From assembly GCF_022201045.2 (NCBI RefSeq), contig NC_068564.1, positions 30,285,001 through 30,349,000 of the forward strand: a stretch of 64,000 bases of DNA, read 5' to 3'. The notes below the pieces were generated by a model. It was not told where the DNA came from. It did no database searches and saw only the letters and a program-made list of their open reading frames with translations. The translations under genes were made by a program, and so were the position numbers. This DNA is from Citrus sinensis. Lineage: Eukaryota > Streptophyta > Magnoliopsida > Sapindales > Rutaceae. Position 1 is the stretch's first letter, and every line of letters begins with the position of its first letter. Positions 36,723 through 48,900 of the stretch are shown here, piece after piece.

Positions 36723-37387
36723 GGGTGCGTTTGGCACACTGCATTGTATTATGCTATATTGCATTATTTTAATGTTGGTGTTTTGTATTATGTTGTATTG
36801 TATTAGCATTGTATTATAATAATGTTGTACAATGCTTGGTGCTACACTGTACTGTATTATTTTTTTAATTAGTTTAAATTAAATATTATATTATATTAAT
36901 GTTTTATATTATATTAATATATTTAAATTGCATTAATATTTTATGTTATTATTTATATTATTATTAATTTTAAATTAATATTATTTAAATTTATTCATAT
37001 TTAAATATTTTTATTAATTATAATAAGTTCTAAATTTATTAATAAATTATAATGTAAAAATAAAAAAATACTATTATTGAATGATAAATTATTTATTTAT
37101 TAATTTATGTTAATAATTATAATGTAAAAACAAATAAAATAAAAATATTATATTAAATTAAAAACTATATTTATTTATTATTTTAGTATTATAATAATAA
37201 TAATAAAGCAAAAAGCAAAAGTTAAAAGCAAAAGCAAAAAAAAAAAAAAAAAACAAAGCTAATGCGTCAGTTGACGCATTAGCCCCCCACCCCAATCTCT
37301 TGCAATTTTGTTCCAAACATGGGTTTGGTATTATTTTAATATGAACAGTATTGTAATATACCATAATCACATGCACCAAACACACCC
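36723..37387. mobile_element. PIF/Harbinger-like (Tourist-type) MITE, 665 bp
   Basis: It begins GGGTGCGTTTGG and ends CCAAACACACCC, a 12-bp inverted repeat with one mismatch. It is bordered by TTA on both sides (36720-36722 and 37388-37390). These are classic Tourist-type ends. The interior is AT-rich and non-coding apart from a perfect 12-bp-arm palindrome near 37259-37284. Confidence 0.82.
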
Positions 37388-37390
37388 TTA

Positions 37391-39480
37391 GTACAGTACT
37401 ATTTGTCACTTCGAATTCGATTTATCAGGTACTTTTACTCTGTTGTGTTGCAAGTTTGTAGTTTTTTATCAACTAACTAATAGTCTATCTGGTATTCAAT
37501 TGTTTGTTCTTAATTGATAAACTCATCCGCAATTAAATCAATCCGATTCGAATCCGAATTAATTGAAAATTTTCATTTGATTTAAAATCAATCTAAACTT
37601 AATCGAATCGGATTTAAGTTTCGAATTGCATTCGCATTATTTTTTTCTTAATCCGAATATTCATTTTTACCGGGTCTCTAGTTATTAATTTCCAAGCGCG
37701 TACGTGATGATGCCAATGATTTTCTATAATTTCGTAATTTATATATGTATGTATCCGCATGGAGATAAATACGAATCTCAACTTAATACCAGGACTCAAA
37801 CTTGAGCCCTTCTTGTGGGAATTTTACATTGATAGAATATGCTTTTATCATCTCATCCAGAAAATAGGGTTCAATGTTCTTTATGATGTTCCAAATAAAA
37901 TTTTAATTACAAATATCAATAAATTTCAATGCATTTATCAAATTCGGTGTAAACGTGGCCTGAAGTAGGTCAGGTTTGATTTAAAATGGGCCTAAAAAGT
38001 AAAAAAAAAGAAGCATATGAATTGCATTGATTCCGACCATATCTAAACTTTTTCCTTACTAATATTTCTTTTAAGGGGCCAAAAAAAAAAAAAACAGAGC
38101 TTAATCATCCCTCTATTGCAAAGAAATTTTTTTTGAGGAATATATAAATCACAGGTTTTATTTTATCTTAGTCCAACTCTAAGAGAATTAAATCAAATTG
38201 TATCTGAATGAAAATAAGAAACATTCAGTGAAAAATGAACCAAGAAATATTTGTACTTTTATTGGAAGAAATTCGCAAATCACTTTCAACTTTAAGAAGA
38301 TGCTTCAACACTTTATTTTATTTTATTTTATAGCTTTCTTTAATTTTTTTTAAAAATATTTTTCTTTTTATAGACCATTGCAATGAATGTGGGGCAAATT
38401 TTATGCCCATGTTCGATCCTTAATGTCATTTTCAAAAAATACAAAATAAAATTGAAAGGTGATCCCGAACTCTTTTATCATTTATTCAATCCTCTTATCT
38501 TTCATTCTTGACGTGACCGTCTACACTCAACCCACCCAAATGCCCATTAACAGTGCGGGTTTAGACAAATTACTGAATCATAACCGCAAACCCTCTCTCT
38601 CTCTCTCTCTCTCGTGTAACTTTCAACCTATAAATAAAACCATTAATATTCCGACACAAACAGATATATATTTCCCAAAATACCCTGGAAAATCATGAAA
38701 AATCTCATTTATCCAAACGGACCCGTAACTAAGACGAAACTTCTTGCGTCTATTGTCCAACCGCTAATCCAAATCTGAGAATAACAAACCAGGGTCCCTT
38801 AGGTTATACATTTTCTCAAGTAGGGACATATTTTGGTCAACTTCTATCAAGTAGGTATCTAGTAGTCCCTATCAAATATTCGATATACACTTATTTTTCG
38901 TTTGTTTTATTAAGCATTGTAAGGGTGCGCGTTTGGTGCGCCTTATCAAATACAATTTCTTCCAAAAGAATAATAGATTTTTATGTTAGCATAATTTTAA
39001 ATAAAATTTCTTTAAAAAGAATTATTTTTTATTTCAAATGAATACATTAATAATAATATATAAAGAGATTTTACTAATTGAACCAACGAGTACCTACCTA
39101 TAATATTAAATTATTTTACTCAGGCTAAAGTTCCATTTACTATTATTGCCTAGTAGTTGTGACTTTTAAATTATAACTTTAAAATTTTTAGTTAATAATT
39201 ACAGTCGTAATTTAAAAGTTTAGATAATTAATTTTATTCTCAATTATTGAAGAAAATATCTATATTATTTTTAAAAAATAATATTTATTTAAATACTATG
39301 AACCCCGGAATTCCAATTACCACCAAAGGGGTTAGTCAAATCATTTGAAGGATTACCAAGCTGCCGAACTAACTAGGGACTTAGCTGATATAAATGAACA
39401 AACTATGACTTGACTTGAAAAAAAATAAAAAAGCAAGGGATACATATATTATTAGCCTCGGCCCAAAACCATGTCGTAAA
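37391..39480. other. Intergenic sequence upstream of COPT5
   Basis: AT-rich with a CT repeat near 38590-38613 and several A tracts. No supported gene. Confidence 0.45.
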
Positions 39481-39484
39481 GCTT

Positions 39485-39517
39485 GTACAATGTACTACAC
39501 AAATCAGAAAAAAGTAC
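39485..39517. promoter_or_regulatory. Cluster of three GTAC cores upstream of COPT5
   Basis: GTAC occurs at 39485, 39492 and 39514, about 120-150 bp before the start codon. GTAC is the core of the plant copper-response element bound by SPL7. The three copies in 33 bp are suggestive only. Confidence 0.35.
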
Positions 39518-39635
39518 TATTGGAGAAATATTATCCAACATCTCATTGATCCTCGTCATCATCTTCTTTCTTCTCCTTGTTCTCTCCTCCACAATTTTTT
39601 TTTTTTTTCCGGAAATCCAAAACCGAGCTGCGAAG

Positions 39636-40067
39636 ATGATGCACATGACCTTCTACTGGGGCCGGCAAGTGACCCTCTTGTTCGACTTTTGGCGTACCGA
39701 TTCATGGCCGAGTTACGCGCTGACCCTTCTCGCCTGCTTCCTCTTCTCCGCCTTTTACCAGTACCTGGAGGACAGGCGCGTCCGCTTGAACCGGATCGCC
39801 GTCGGACAGAAGCCCGCCATCGCCGACGTCGAGACCCCGCTGCTGCAGAGAAAAGTCGTCGGGAAATTCTCGGCGGCGAGGATCGCCGGGACGGCCCTGT
39901 TTGGGATCAATTCTGGGGTGGGGTACTTGCTGATGCTGGCGATCATGTCGTTTAATGGGGGTGTGTTCTTGGCTGTCGTTTTGGGGCTTATGATTGGCTA
40001 CTTGGTCTTTAGAAGTGAAAGTGATGATGTCACCCTTGTTGTTGATAATCCTTGTGCTTGCGCTTAG
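39636..40067 (+). CDS. COPT5: COPT/Ctr copper transporter, COPT5-like
   Basis: A single-exon, 143-aa protein close to the length of Arabidopsis COPT5. It moves Cu(I) across membranes as a trimer; COPT5 acts at the vacuole and prevacuolar compartment to export stored copper. It shows a short N-terminal Met/His patch (MMHM), first membrane segment about 26-43, a cytosolic loop, and second and third segments about 88-126. The second segment has the Ctr MxxxM filter (M100, M104) and the third has a GxxxG-type packing stretch (GLMIG). The C-terminus ends CACA, with two cysteines as in COPT5. I chose the ATG at 39636 because MMHMTFYWG is the family start; the open frame extends upstream only through T-rich leader. 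Coding sequence is GC-rich compared with its flanks. Confidence 0.93.
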   Translation: MMHMTFYWGRQVTLLFDFWRTDSWPSYALTLLACFLFSAFYQYLEDRRVRLNRIAVGQKPAIADVETPLLQRKVVGKFSAARIAGTALFGINSGVGYLLMLAIMSFNGGVFLAVVLGLMIGYLVFRSESDDVTLVVDNPCACA

Positions 40068-41211
40068 TGATTACAGGGCTCTCTCTCTCTCTCTCTGTTT
40101 TTTTTTTTTTTGGGTTTCTGGGTATTTTATTTCTCTGTGTGATACTGTCGCTTTGTGCCATGTATCTTTTTATCTTTGTGCTATAGGTTGTGAAACTGAT
40201 TTGTAAATGATCACAAAAGGGAAAGGAGACATAAAAATCTTGTTTTTCTGATGATGGTTTTAATTAGATCTGAAAGTTTCTAGGGATTAGCTAATTTTAG
40301 ATATATAACTTGATGGAAAGTTCTAATAATAATATATCTCAAAATTAATTTAATGGGATGGATTTAATTGGTTTGATTGTTTGGAAATGGAAGGGGATGA
40401 GCTTATTAATGGGGAAATTGGATGAGGGAGGTGTTTGGTTCTCGGGAATTGCAGGCTTGCGTCTCTTTTGGGGACTCTAACTTGTTGGGCAAACTACCAT
40501 TCGTACCCACCAATCTCAATCAAAGTAAGAAGAAGTTAGCTATGTTCTGTTGTGGGTGACGGTGAGTTCAGGTAGAGTGTTTTCGGAAATCACAACAAGT
40601 CTTAGGTTCGCAGTCCTGCTTATGTTTGTTTCATCCTCGCTCACATGGAGGGGCAGAGAGTTCAATTAGTCCTGTGTTCGTGTGTAATCAGATTAGCTCT
40701 GCAGCCATCTCCTACTGTCTGGCAAAGGTTAAAGAATTAGCCTGTATCTGTGAAATCTACCCTTCATTGCCAGCGAATTGATGGCGGTTGAAGCAATTGA
40801 ATGGGTTGATATCCAGATCATAATTCAGACATTTTGTAAAGAGATGTATGAAACTCTCTCATCTTTGTTCGATTTACTTTTTTTGGGAGTGAAAATAATG
40901 AATGCGGAGAAGCTTTGTTGGCATAAGCTTTGTGCTCGGCCCAACAGAATGACTTCTCGGATATATTTAAGTAAGCAAATTCGTTGGAATAATGCTGCGG
41001 GTTACAGCGAAGCAGTAATAATAATATAACACCTGGGTGATGATAGTATTGTATATTGGTATGGGACTATACATGTGCGTCAGTCAAGAAAACACCATGT
41101 ACAATTTTTTTTAAAGGGTGCAGGGATGACACCGGCCCCCCTTTCGTCTCACACGCTCAAAACTATACCGTTACATTCTGGGTAGTTAGGTTTCGTTTTG
41201 ACTTTAGTTTA
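40068..41211. other. COPT5 3' flank and intergenic
   Basis: Starts with a CT repeat and T tract (40079-40110), likely in the 3' UTR. The rest has no recognisable gene; the frame at 40778-41029 has no known domain. Confidence 0.45.
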
Positions 41212-41552
41212 TTAATGCCGTGTTTACTAATAAAAAATGGGAATGATGTAATGAGATTCATTAACTTGTTTACTTTGAAATTTTAGTGGGTTTCACAAAT
41301 TTGAGAATGAGATTCATTAATTATTTTGAATGATGATGATCAAAATTATTATAATAAACAATGACAATAATCAACTAAGGTTAGTTTAATAACTTGTAAC
41401 AATCCATTCTTATTTTAAAACAACGTAAACACATTAATGACAATACAAATTATTCTGATTCTCACATGTACAACTAAAGTGAACAATTTATTATGATTTT
41501 TATTCCTCATCCCGATTCCAACTCGTTTCAATTACCATTAACACACCATTAG
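41212..41552. repeat. Candidate short MITE-like repeat
   Basis: The left end (ATGCCGTGTTTACTAAT) and the complement of the right end (ATGGTGTGTTAATGGTAA) form a loose inverted repeat. The right half contains TTATTCTGATTCT and ATTCCTCATCCCGATTCC, like the element at 31474-32854. The target duplication is not clean. Confidence 0.4.
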
Positions 41553-41828
41553 AGTCTATTACGTGAAACACAACTCTCAACAATTTTATACCACTTATTC
41601 CAAGGAAGAGGAGCAAGTCAAGACATTTACGTGGTGATTAAAAAACAAAGAGGATTGGCAATTCGTGCCATTAATCGTATTGACTAGTTTAATACATTTA
41701 ATACAACAAATTTAAAATATAATAAATATGTCAATATTATTCTTAAAATATATTGTAAATAAGTTAACATGATATTAAATATGATATAAATAAGTTTATG
41801 ACATAATATATATATGATACGAATAATC

Positions 41829-42104
41829 AATTTAGTATTAAGTATATATAGACAGATGCTGAGTTATTGCGGAAAAGTGAGGCCAATGCCTCCGAATATG
41901 ATAAACTCATGACAGAAATATGTCAACATGCCAAAGTAAGGGCTCGGGAATTTGGCGTGACCGATGAGGATAGGTTGACTAATGTAGTGGAGTCAGTGAA
42001 ATATCCTACAGTGAATTCGATGAAAAAACCTAGATCTCTCATCTTATATATATATATGTGTGTGTGTGTGACACAAATAATTAATTTAGTATTAAGTATA
42101 TATA
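41829..42104 (+). other. Exon-like fragment between 22-bp direct repeats
   Basis: An open stretch (about 41854-42033) reads AELLRKSEANASEYDKLM, TEICQHAKVRAREFGVTDED, RLTNVVESVKYPTVNSMKKP. It looks like real protein (charged, helical, balanced composition), unlike the AT-rich flanks. It is preceded by an ACAG that resembles a splice acceptor. The same 22 bp (AATTTAGTATTAAGTATATA plus TA) occurs at 41829-41850 and 42083-42104. I do not recognise the family and see no neighbouring exons, so this may be a captured or orphaned exon. Confidence 0.45.
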
Positions 42105-42336
42105 TTTAGTTAGTTTTTAAATAATATTATCATATATCAATTGATTCGTGTGTCATAAACAAATAATTGTGTTGAAGTGATCTAACTTGAATACAAAACA
42201 ATTAATACTCGTGATATGTCATATCAATCTATTTATTAATTGTATCAACTTATGTAGACACGAATCTTAAAAAAAAAAAAAAAGTGTTGTGACCTATATT
42301 ATCACTGTGTTTAGATAAATTGAGGGTATTAAATAT

Positions 42337-43344
42337 TAGGGATGGTAAAAATCCCCACGGGGACGGGTACCCTCGGGGATTTTCCCCATTCGGGGAGGGT
42401 ATGGGGATAATTTCATACCCAATTTCTTATTCGGGGAGGGGACGGGGAAATTTTTTTACCCAATTTCTTATTCGGGGAGGGGACGGGGATGAGGTGGAAT
42501 CCCCATCCCCTACCCATTTCCCCATTTTAATTTTTAATTTAATTTTAATTTTTTAAAATTACTAGTAAATAAATTATAAAATTTAAATTATAAAATTATA
42601 AATATTGGTAAAAATAAAAAATATCAAAATATTTATATTATTAAACTTTTAGGCCTAATTAGCTAATTAAAGTTCTAAATTTTTATTTAGGACATTAAAA
42701 AGACCGAGTAGATTCTATTAGCCAAACATTTTTTTTAATTTTGATATTCTTTAAATATTTTAAACTTAAATCTATTTTTTATTTAATTTTAGATGTTATA
42801 ATTGCCCACAGCGAATCACAATTTTAATATCTAATCTAATCTAATCTAATATTTACTTTTGATTTGCTCCGATTTAACTATTGTGTTGTAAAAGGAATAG
42901 TCCACATTTATAAAGTGCCCACGCCACCATTGAAAAAGTTAATTTTGAATCTAAATTCGATTTTATTTGTAACAATTTTGTATTAGACTATTAATTTGTT
43001 CATGATAGTTTGTAAAATAAGTTTGTATCCCTTGCATGTTGCGTTACTTACTAATTTAATGTATGTGACTTTTGTAATAGATATTAATGTAAGATATATT
43101 TCGAACTTTACTTTTATTTGAATTTTTTATTTTAATATGATTAACTCAAAATCGAAAAAAAAATGTATTAGTTATTCGGGGATCGGGGACCCTCGGGGAT
43201 CCCCTGTTATTATTCGGGGAGGGAATGAGGATTCTCTCAAGTAATTCTGACGGGGACGGGGAGGGGATGGGGACATACGTAAAATATCGGGGATGGGTAC
43301 GGGGAGATCGGTCCCCTCCCCTCCCCTCCCCATTGCCATCCCTA
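42337..43344. mobile_element. hAT-like MITE, 1008 bp
   Basis: It starts TAGGGATGGTAA and ends TTGCCATCCCTA (imperfect inverted ends), with a perfect 8-bp target duplication TTAAATAT at 42329-42336 and 43345-43352. GGGGACGGGG-type G-rich repeats fill both subterminal regions in inverted orientation around an AT-rich core. No transposase is present. Confidence 0.87.
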
Positions 43345-43352
43345 TTAAATAT

Positions 43353-44116
43353 CACCACTCAGGAGAATAATCTTGTTCGTCATTTTTTATGTACTGACAT
43401 ACATAATTTTGCATTTCTCATTTGATATTAGTAGATATTTCAATTATTGGTTTGAAATTTTGGCAACGCAACAAGATGAATAATTAATTAATTCAGGGCT
43501 GATTAGGAGAAACATATACAATTAATGGGTCAGTAAGTGGTTGTTGAAATTCCTAATTTTCTAGCGATAATGGAATCAAGTTGCTCCGATTTTTCTTAGT
43601 TCTTAGAAATTCTGCCGTGATAGAGACATATGTTAGGTATTAGCCTAAACTCAACAAATTAACTCATTCAAGAGAAAAATTTGTCATACTGTTATGCATT
43701 TTAGGTATCTGTCTGCTGTCTAATCTTGCTGTTTGTAACACGTACATATTCATATATAGTATTCAAATGAAACATGCAACTGTTGTTGTATACAGAGACT
43801 CAATCATTCACAGCCTTGGGAACGAATAATATGACAAAACAAGGAAATTACAAGCCTAACTAAACGATGCTTGAGTAATCATTACATAAGTGCTCTCTCT
43901 CTTGGTTTTTTTTTTCTTTTGTCTTTTTTAAAAATTTAAATTATGAAAAATATCTTAGGCACTCCCATTCCAGTATATACATTTTTTTTTTTTTTACTGG
44001 ATTCTTGTCAAATGTATATTTACTCTTCCATGACTGGTTAAGAGTTATGCGTGATTTTTTTATATGGATGAGAGTTGTATACATTTGGAGCACCTAAAAC
44101 TTTTACTCTTAATAAT
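43353..44116. other. Intergenic, kinase 3' flank
   Basis: AT-rich; the right end probably carries the 3' UTR of the minus-strand kinase gene. Nothing else recognised. Confidence 0.45.
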
Positions 44117-45957
44117 CTATCGGAGACATAGGCATTTTGATGCACTGCCTCCGACCATTATAATTTTCACGCCATTTTTTTCCTCGGATTCCTCTTCAGA
44201 GTTTGTTTCTTTCCCATTTCTAAGATACACACTGCTCTCGGTCTCATTGGGCACAACATACACAAATGGTCCAACAAATGAATCCTGAAAATCCTGAAGT
44301 GAGTCCAACACACGAACCACGTAGCTCATTGTTGGCCTATGCCTTGGATGATGGCTCAAGCATTTGAAAGCCGTGGCAGCTGCCTTTTGGGCTCCTTTAA
44401 TAGGAAATTGCCCTTCGAGTCTAGGATCAATAAGCCTTTCCAGCTTTCTGGGTTCCTTTAACAATGGCCTTGCCCACTCCGCAAGGCTCTGCTCGCGACC
44501 AAGGCGGGTGTTATCCATGGCCCGTTTGCCTGTCAGCAACTCTAGCAGAACTACTCCAAAGCTGTACACATCACTCATTGTTGTCAAGTGACCTGAAATT
44601 AGAATATTGAACTGGGTCGGGTTAATTTCATTCATTTTAAATTCTTATACAATAAAAAACATTTAAGGACCTTCCCAAAGTCAGATTGCGGCAAGCTACT
44701 TCATTTCGAGATGTGTTTGGTGGGATAGTTGCTTGAAGATATAAAACTAGTGGATGGTGTAATAAATTTATGTGCACAGTTTCAAAACCAAATCACAGTC
44801 ACATCCAATGAGTTATTTAACTATAATATCAATAACAGGGTTTAAAGTACCAGTCATGACATATTCAGGAGCAGCATAGCCTTGTGTGCCCATGACACGT
44901 GTAATCACGTGTGTTTCTTCTCCTTCAGGGCCATCCTTGGCCAGCCCGAAATCAGAAAGTTTTGCAGTGTAGTCCTGCAAAATCGTGCAAGAATCAAACA
45001 CTCGGAACTCAAAAATAAACTAGAATTTTGCTAAAGTGCCAACTCTTGGATCAAAAAAACGATGCCTACAGAGTCCAGTAGAATGTTTGATGCTTTAAAA
45101 TCGCGGTATATAACTGGTTTATCTTCCCCGTGCAGAAAGGCTAGGCCCTTTGCTGCCCCCAACGCGATTTTCATCCTTGTTGACCAAGGCAAGGCAGCAG
45201 AATAACCTGCAAATTAGTGTCCAACATATAACAACTTAGTGAGCATAAACACAATGCAACAGGATAATTTGAACATTTTGGCCATTTATGAACATCTATA
45301 TATGTAAACATATATACTTCTGAAAAGTTGATTGTGTAAGCTGCCTCTTGGCATGTATGCGTAGACCAGAAGCCTATACTCTTCCTCCCAGCAGTATCCG
45401 ATCAATTTAACAAGATGGGGATGCCTCAGCTGTCCAAGAAATATTATTTCTGCCTACAAAAATGACAAAAAGAAGGAGAAATTAATATAATGAACATCTC
45501 TAGAACTTATCAAACCACGTCTTGTTAATTATTGATTCATTCTTAAATAAATTCTTTTTACCATCCACTCCTTGTGCCCTTGCGTGCCGTCCAAGTCAAG
45601 TGCCTTAACAGCAACTGGCTGTGCCTCCAACCCTGGCTTAAGTTTTTCATCAACGAATCCCTTGTACACAGGACCAAACCCGCCCTCGCCAAGCAAATTG
45701 CTCCTGGAGAAATTTGATGTTATTAGTCTTAGCTCCGCGAGCGTGAATACGTGAAGCTTTGAGCCAATGACAGAGTTGGAGAGATCATCGGCAGAGAGAG
45801 GCGAGCTTGGATTGCTTACATCTGAAAGGCACAGCCTTTGAAATGAAGTTTGCTTATCAACTTGCTCGTTATTAGCATTGGATTCTGGCATGGAGCTCTT
45901 GTAACAACTTAAGGTGATAGATTTCCAAGTAAGCTTCTTCTTCATCGTCACGTTCAT
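44117..45957 (-). CDS. ARSK1: Receptor-like cytoplasmic kinase, subfamily VII (ARSK1/RIPK type)
   Basis: Exons on the minus strand: 45562-45957, 45318-45453, 45206-45070, 44974-44851, 44592-44117. They total 1269 nt (422 aa). It lacks a signal peptide and membrane segment, so it is a cytoplasmic kinase; there is no Gly2 for myristoylation. A cysteine in TLSCYK near residue 18 could be acylated. The kinase domain starts [14 protein letters not shown] (about 71). It has a Gly loop GEGGFG (90-95), Lys118 in VAVK, catalytic Asp213 in [11 protein letters not shown] at 231-233, and activation segment [14 protein letters not shown]. All key residues are intact, so it should be active. RLCK-VII kinases relay signals from surface receptors in immunity and growth. 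The name is based on similarity and on the company of CID7 and GPA1, which flank ARSK1 in Arabidopsis as I recall; RIPK-like is the alternative. Confidence 0.85.
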
Positions 45958-48900
45958 TTTGCATCAAGTATATATGCAATTAAATTTTCTCAACGCTCAA
46001 AAAAATTTGGCGCTCTGAAAAAGAAGACTAGCAAGAAGAGAGAAGACGAGGTGGTTGAAATTAATTAATGCACTTGTCGATGGGGAATATCACTAAATAC
46101 TAGCTGGCTAGCTTTGTTTGAAGGCTGCCGAGACCTTATATTTCATTCACTCACCTACTACCCTTCTCAAATGCCATCTTAATAGAAAGAGTATTCAATG
46201 ACTTTTGTCAATTTCATATACGTACGCCTTATATATTTGTTATGTTCAGCTGTGTAATTAGTTTTGGTTAGATAGAAAATGACTAGATACATCTTGACTA
46301 TGCACTATAGAAAATTGCAAAAGAAAAGCAATTTAATCTCTAGCTACAAAATTGAGATATATCTATGATTAAAGATTTTCAGAGTGAAAAAATTCTTAAA
46401 TAGCTGCTCTTTTTCTATTAACTCTTTGCCATGTATATGCTTCAACTTGACATTCAACTGGATCCGTTTCTTTTAAGTTTTAAGTTTAGGGTCAAGCGAC
46501 AACATCACACGTTAATTGAGACATAGTATGTAGTTTAACAAGTGGTTCTATGTTTGATCTTAAGCTGTTGGGCCATGGGACAACTCAATACGGACATGTT
46601 AACCCTTTCCTACTTCTAACTAGCTATCCATGACTTGTCAACTTTTTTCTGATTAATTAAACTTCTGTCTCTTTATTAGATGGTAATCACTTCTTTATTT
46701 CTATTCGTTTCCCTAAACAATATAATTAAAGAAAGCGTGAAAGCAACACTTTTATTAAAACAAAAAAAACAAATTCCTTATAAAATTATGGTTCTATTTT
46801 CTAACTTTAATGTGCAAAAAATTAAGGCCACAATTTTTTTTTCCCCTTAGAATTCTCACGAAAAATAATAGTAATCAGGAAAACTAAAATCTTATCTCTA
46901 CTAAAATAAGGATAAGAAGTGTCTGAAGAGCGACTCTTTAACAAATTCGTTATTGAAATCTCCGTTGCAGTAAACTTTTTGACATGAAATAATAATAATA
47001 GTTGTCAAAACAGTGACTTTTCCTCTTTTCCTAGGAGGAGAAACAAGGCAATGAGCCGCATGTCAAATTTAATATTGCCTTAGTTAAGTTAACGATTACA
47101 AAACTTCACATGATAAAGCCGGCCGAAAGGTCAGGGTCAGATCTCACCAACCGGAAAGTACAAATTTCTTTGCTTAGGTTCCTAATTAAAATTGTACTCT
47201 GCTGATATGATGTACAATTGCAGTAAACGCTTCTAGAACCCGGACACTGTCTTGCTAATCTGAAACCCTTTAAATACGAAGAAAAAGAGCTAGCAAGTAT
47301 TAAAACAATTGTAATTGGCATATCATTGGATTAGGACGAAACTAATGTATAATTAACCAACATATCAAAGATGCTAATTGCCTTTGTTCATTAGAAAAAA
47401 AGGGTCAAAATCAAAATGGTGAACAAATCAATCTACCCGCAACCACCATTTTCTCTATCATGAAAATTTACCAAACCCCACAATTCGAAAATCTATGCAG
47501 GATTGAATTGCAATTGCTGCTAAATTACTGTTGTGGCAATTGCAATTTTCTTTTTAACAATTAATATGTATTAAGCGATTGACTAAAACGACTCTGGTTT
47601 GAAACATGCTTATTTAATAATCATGCATGCTTTTACTTAATTACTGACATCCACAGCTAAGGGCATCGTAATCTCTATTGTTTTATCCTGTATTAATTCA
47701 TGTTCATCATCATAATCAGTTATCAATTACAAATTTGATTACAGCTTAAAGCAGAAGTTCGGGTAACCTATGTTTGGTTAGAAGAAATGAGAGGAGATGA
47801 ATGGAAATAATACAGGGAGACAAAAAATAAGGGAAAAAAAAAAGAAAATCAATCTTAATTTCATTATTTAAAATGGTTATGTCGTGATAATATTTTATAA
47901 CGGTTCAAACTTAAAAGTTGGGTCAACACTTCAATCTAGAACATACTCGAAATCAATAAGAAAAGGAGTACACATATATATATGGATAAGCTTATGAATT
48001 AATTAACAATGATTAAAGTGGGAGCACGAATGTCATCGTGCTGTTTTCCTTAAGTCAAAAATCTGGCAGCTTACCTTCGTTTTTTATTTCTAAAAACAAA
48101 TCAGGTTCGCAGTAGGTAATTTAGTGGAATTATAAGCTGTACGTAGACTTGTCCCTCTTGAATAACACAGACTTTCAAATTGAAAATGGCAATTATATTA
48201 TATTCAAAGATATTTTTTAATTAATAACCAACCCATAATAAAGTGGGTGTTTGCCACGCGTCAACCAGGGCTTTCGCCTGTCCCGGATTGACAAGAGGAA
48301 CAGCTTTATCATGTCTTAAATCTGAAAACGTGCATGTTCCATTCTCTCGACCGCCTTCCGAAACAATCGGATATTAATTTGATGCCAATGATTGAATGAA
48401 TACTAACTGTCCAGTTTGACTACAAACTATTGTTTTTCTTCCTCGTCGGTTTAGGGTTTCTCAAATTAAACTGTCGAAAACGTTGATTATGCTCTGTTGC
48501 AGGTCAGTCTACTTGGTTGCTCGCGCTTAATTTTGGCGTAATGGCGATATTCTAATTTGTTCTAAGTTTTATAATTGGACATAGAAACCTTTCATATGAT
48601 GGGGGTTGTCGATATATTAACCATTGCTCTGCTATGTGATATTCATGGTGCTACCGCAAAACATACTTTATTTAAAAATGGTGATGATGAAAACACAAAT
48701 TCCACGCTTTTAACCCGACGCAAGTGGAAAAAACTTATTCTATACGTTCACCACGAACGGCTTGGCCTCCTTCAAAGTTTCCAACATAATAAATTCTCAT
48801 TAAATTTTCAATGAAAGTAAGGTATTCAGGTTTGTTTTATTTGATTGATCCAGCCGATAAAGGTTCATTGTATAGCGAGGTTGCTTCAACTGTTCGTAGG

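Noticed and set aside
39483..39635. N-terminal extension of COPT5
   Set aside because: It lacks an upstream ATG in frame (it would start at TTG) and is T-rich leader; MMHMTFYWG is the family start.
48452..48814. Possible gene start near a TAGGGTTT motif
   Set aside because: The following open frame has no recognisable domain, no clear splice partners and no start context; treated as intergenic.
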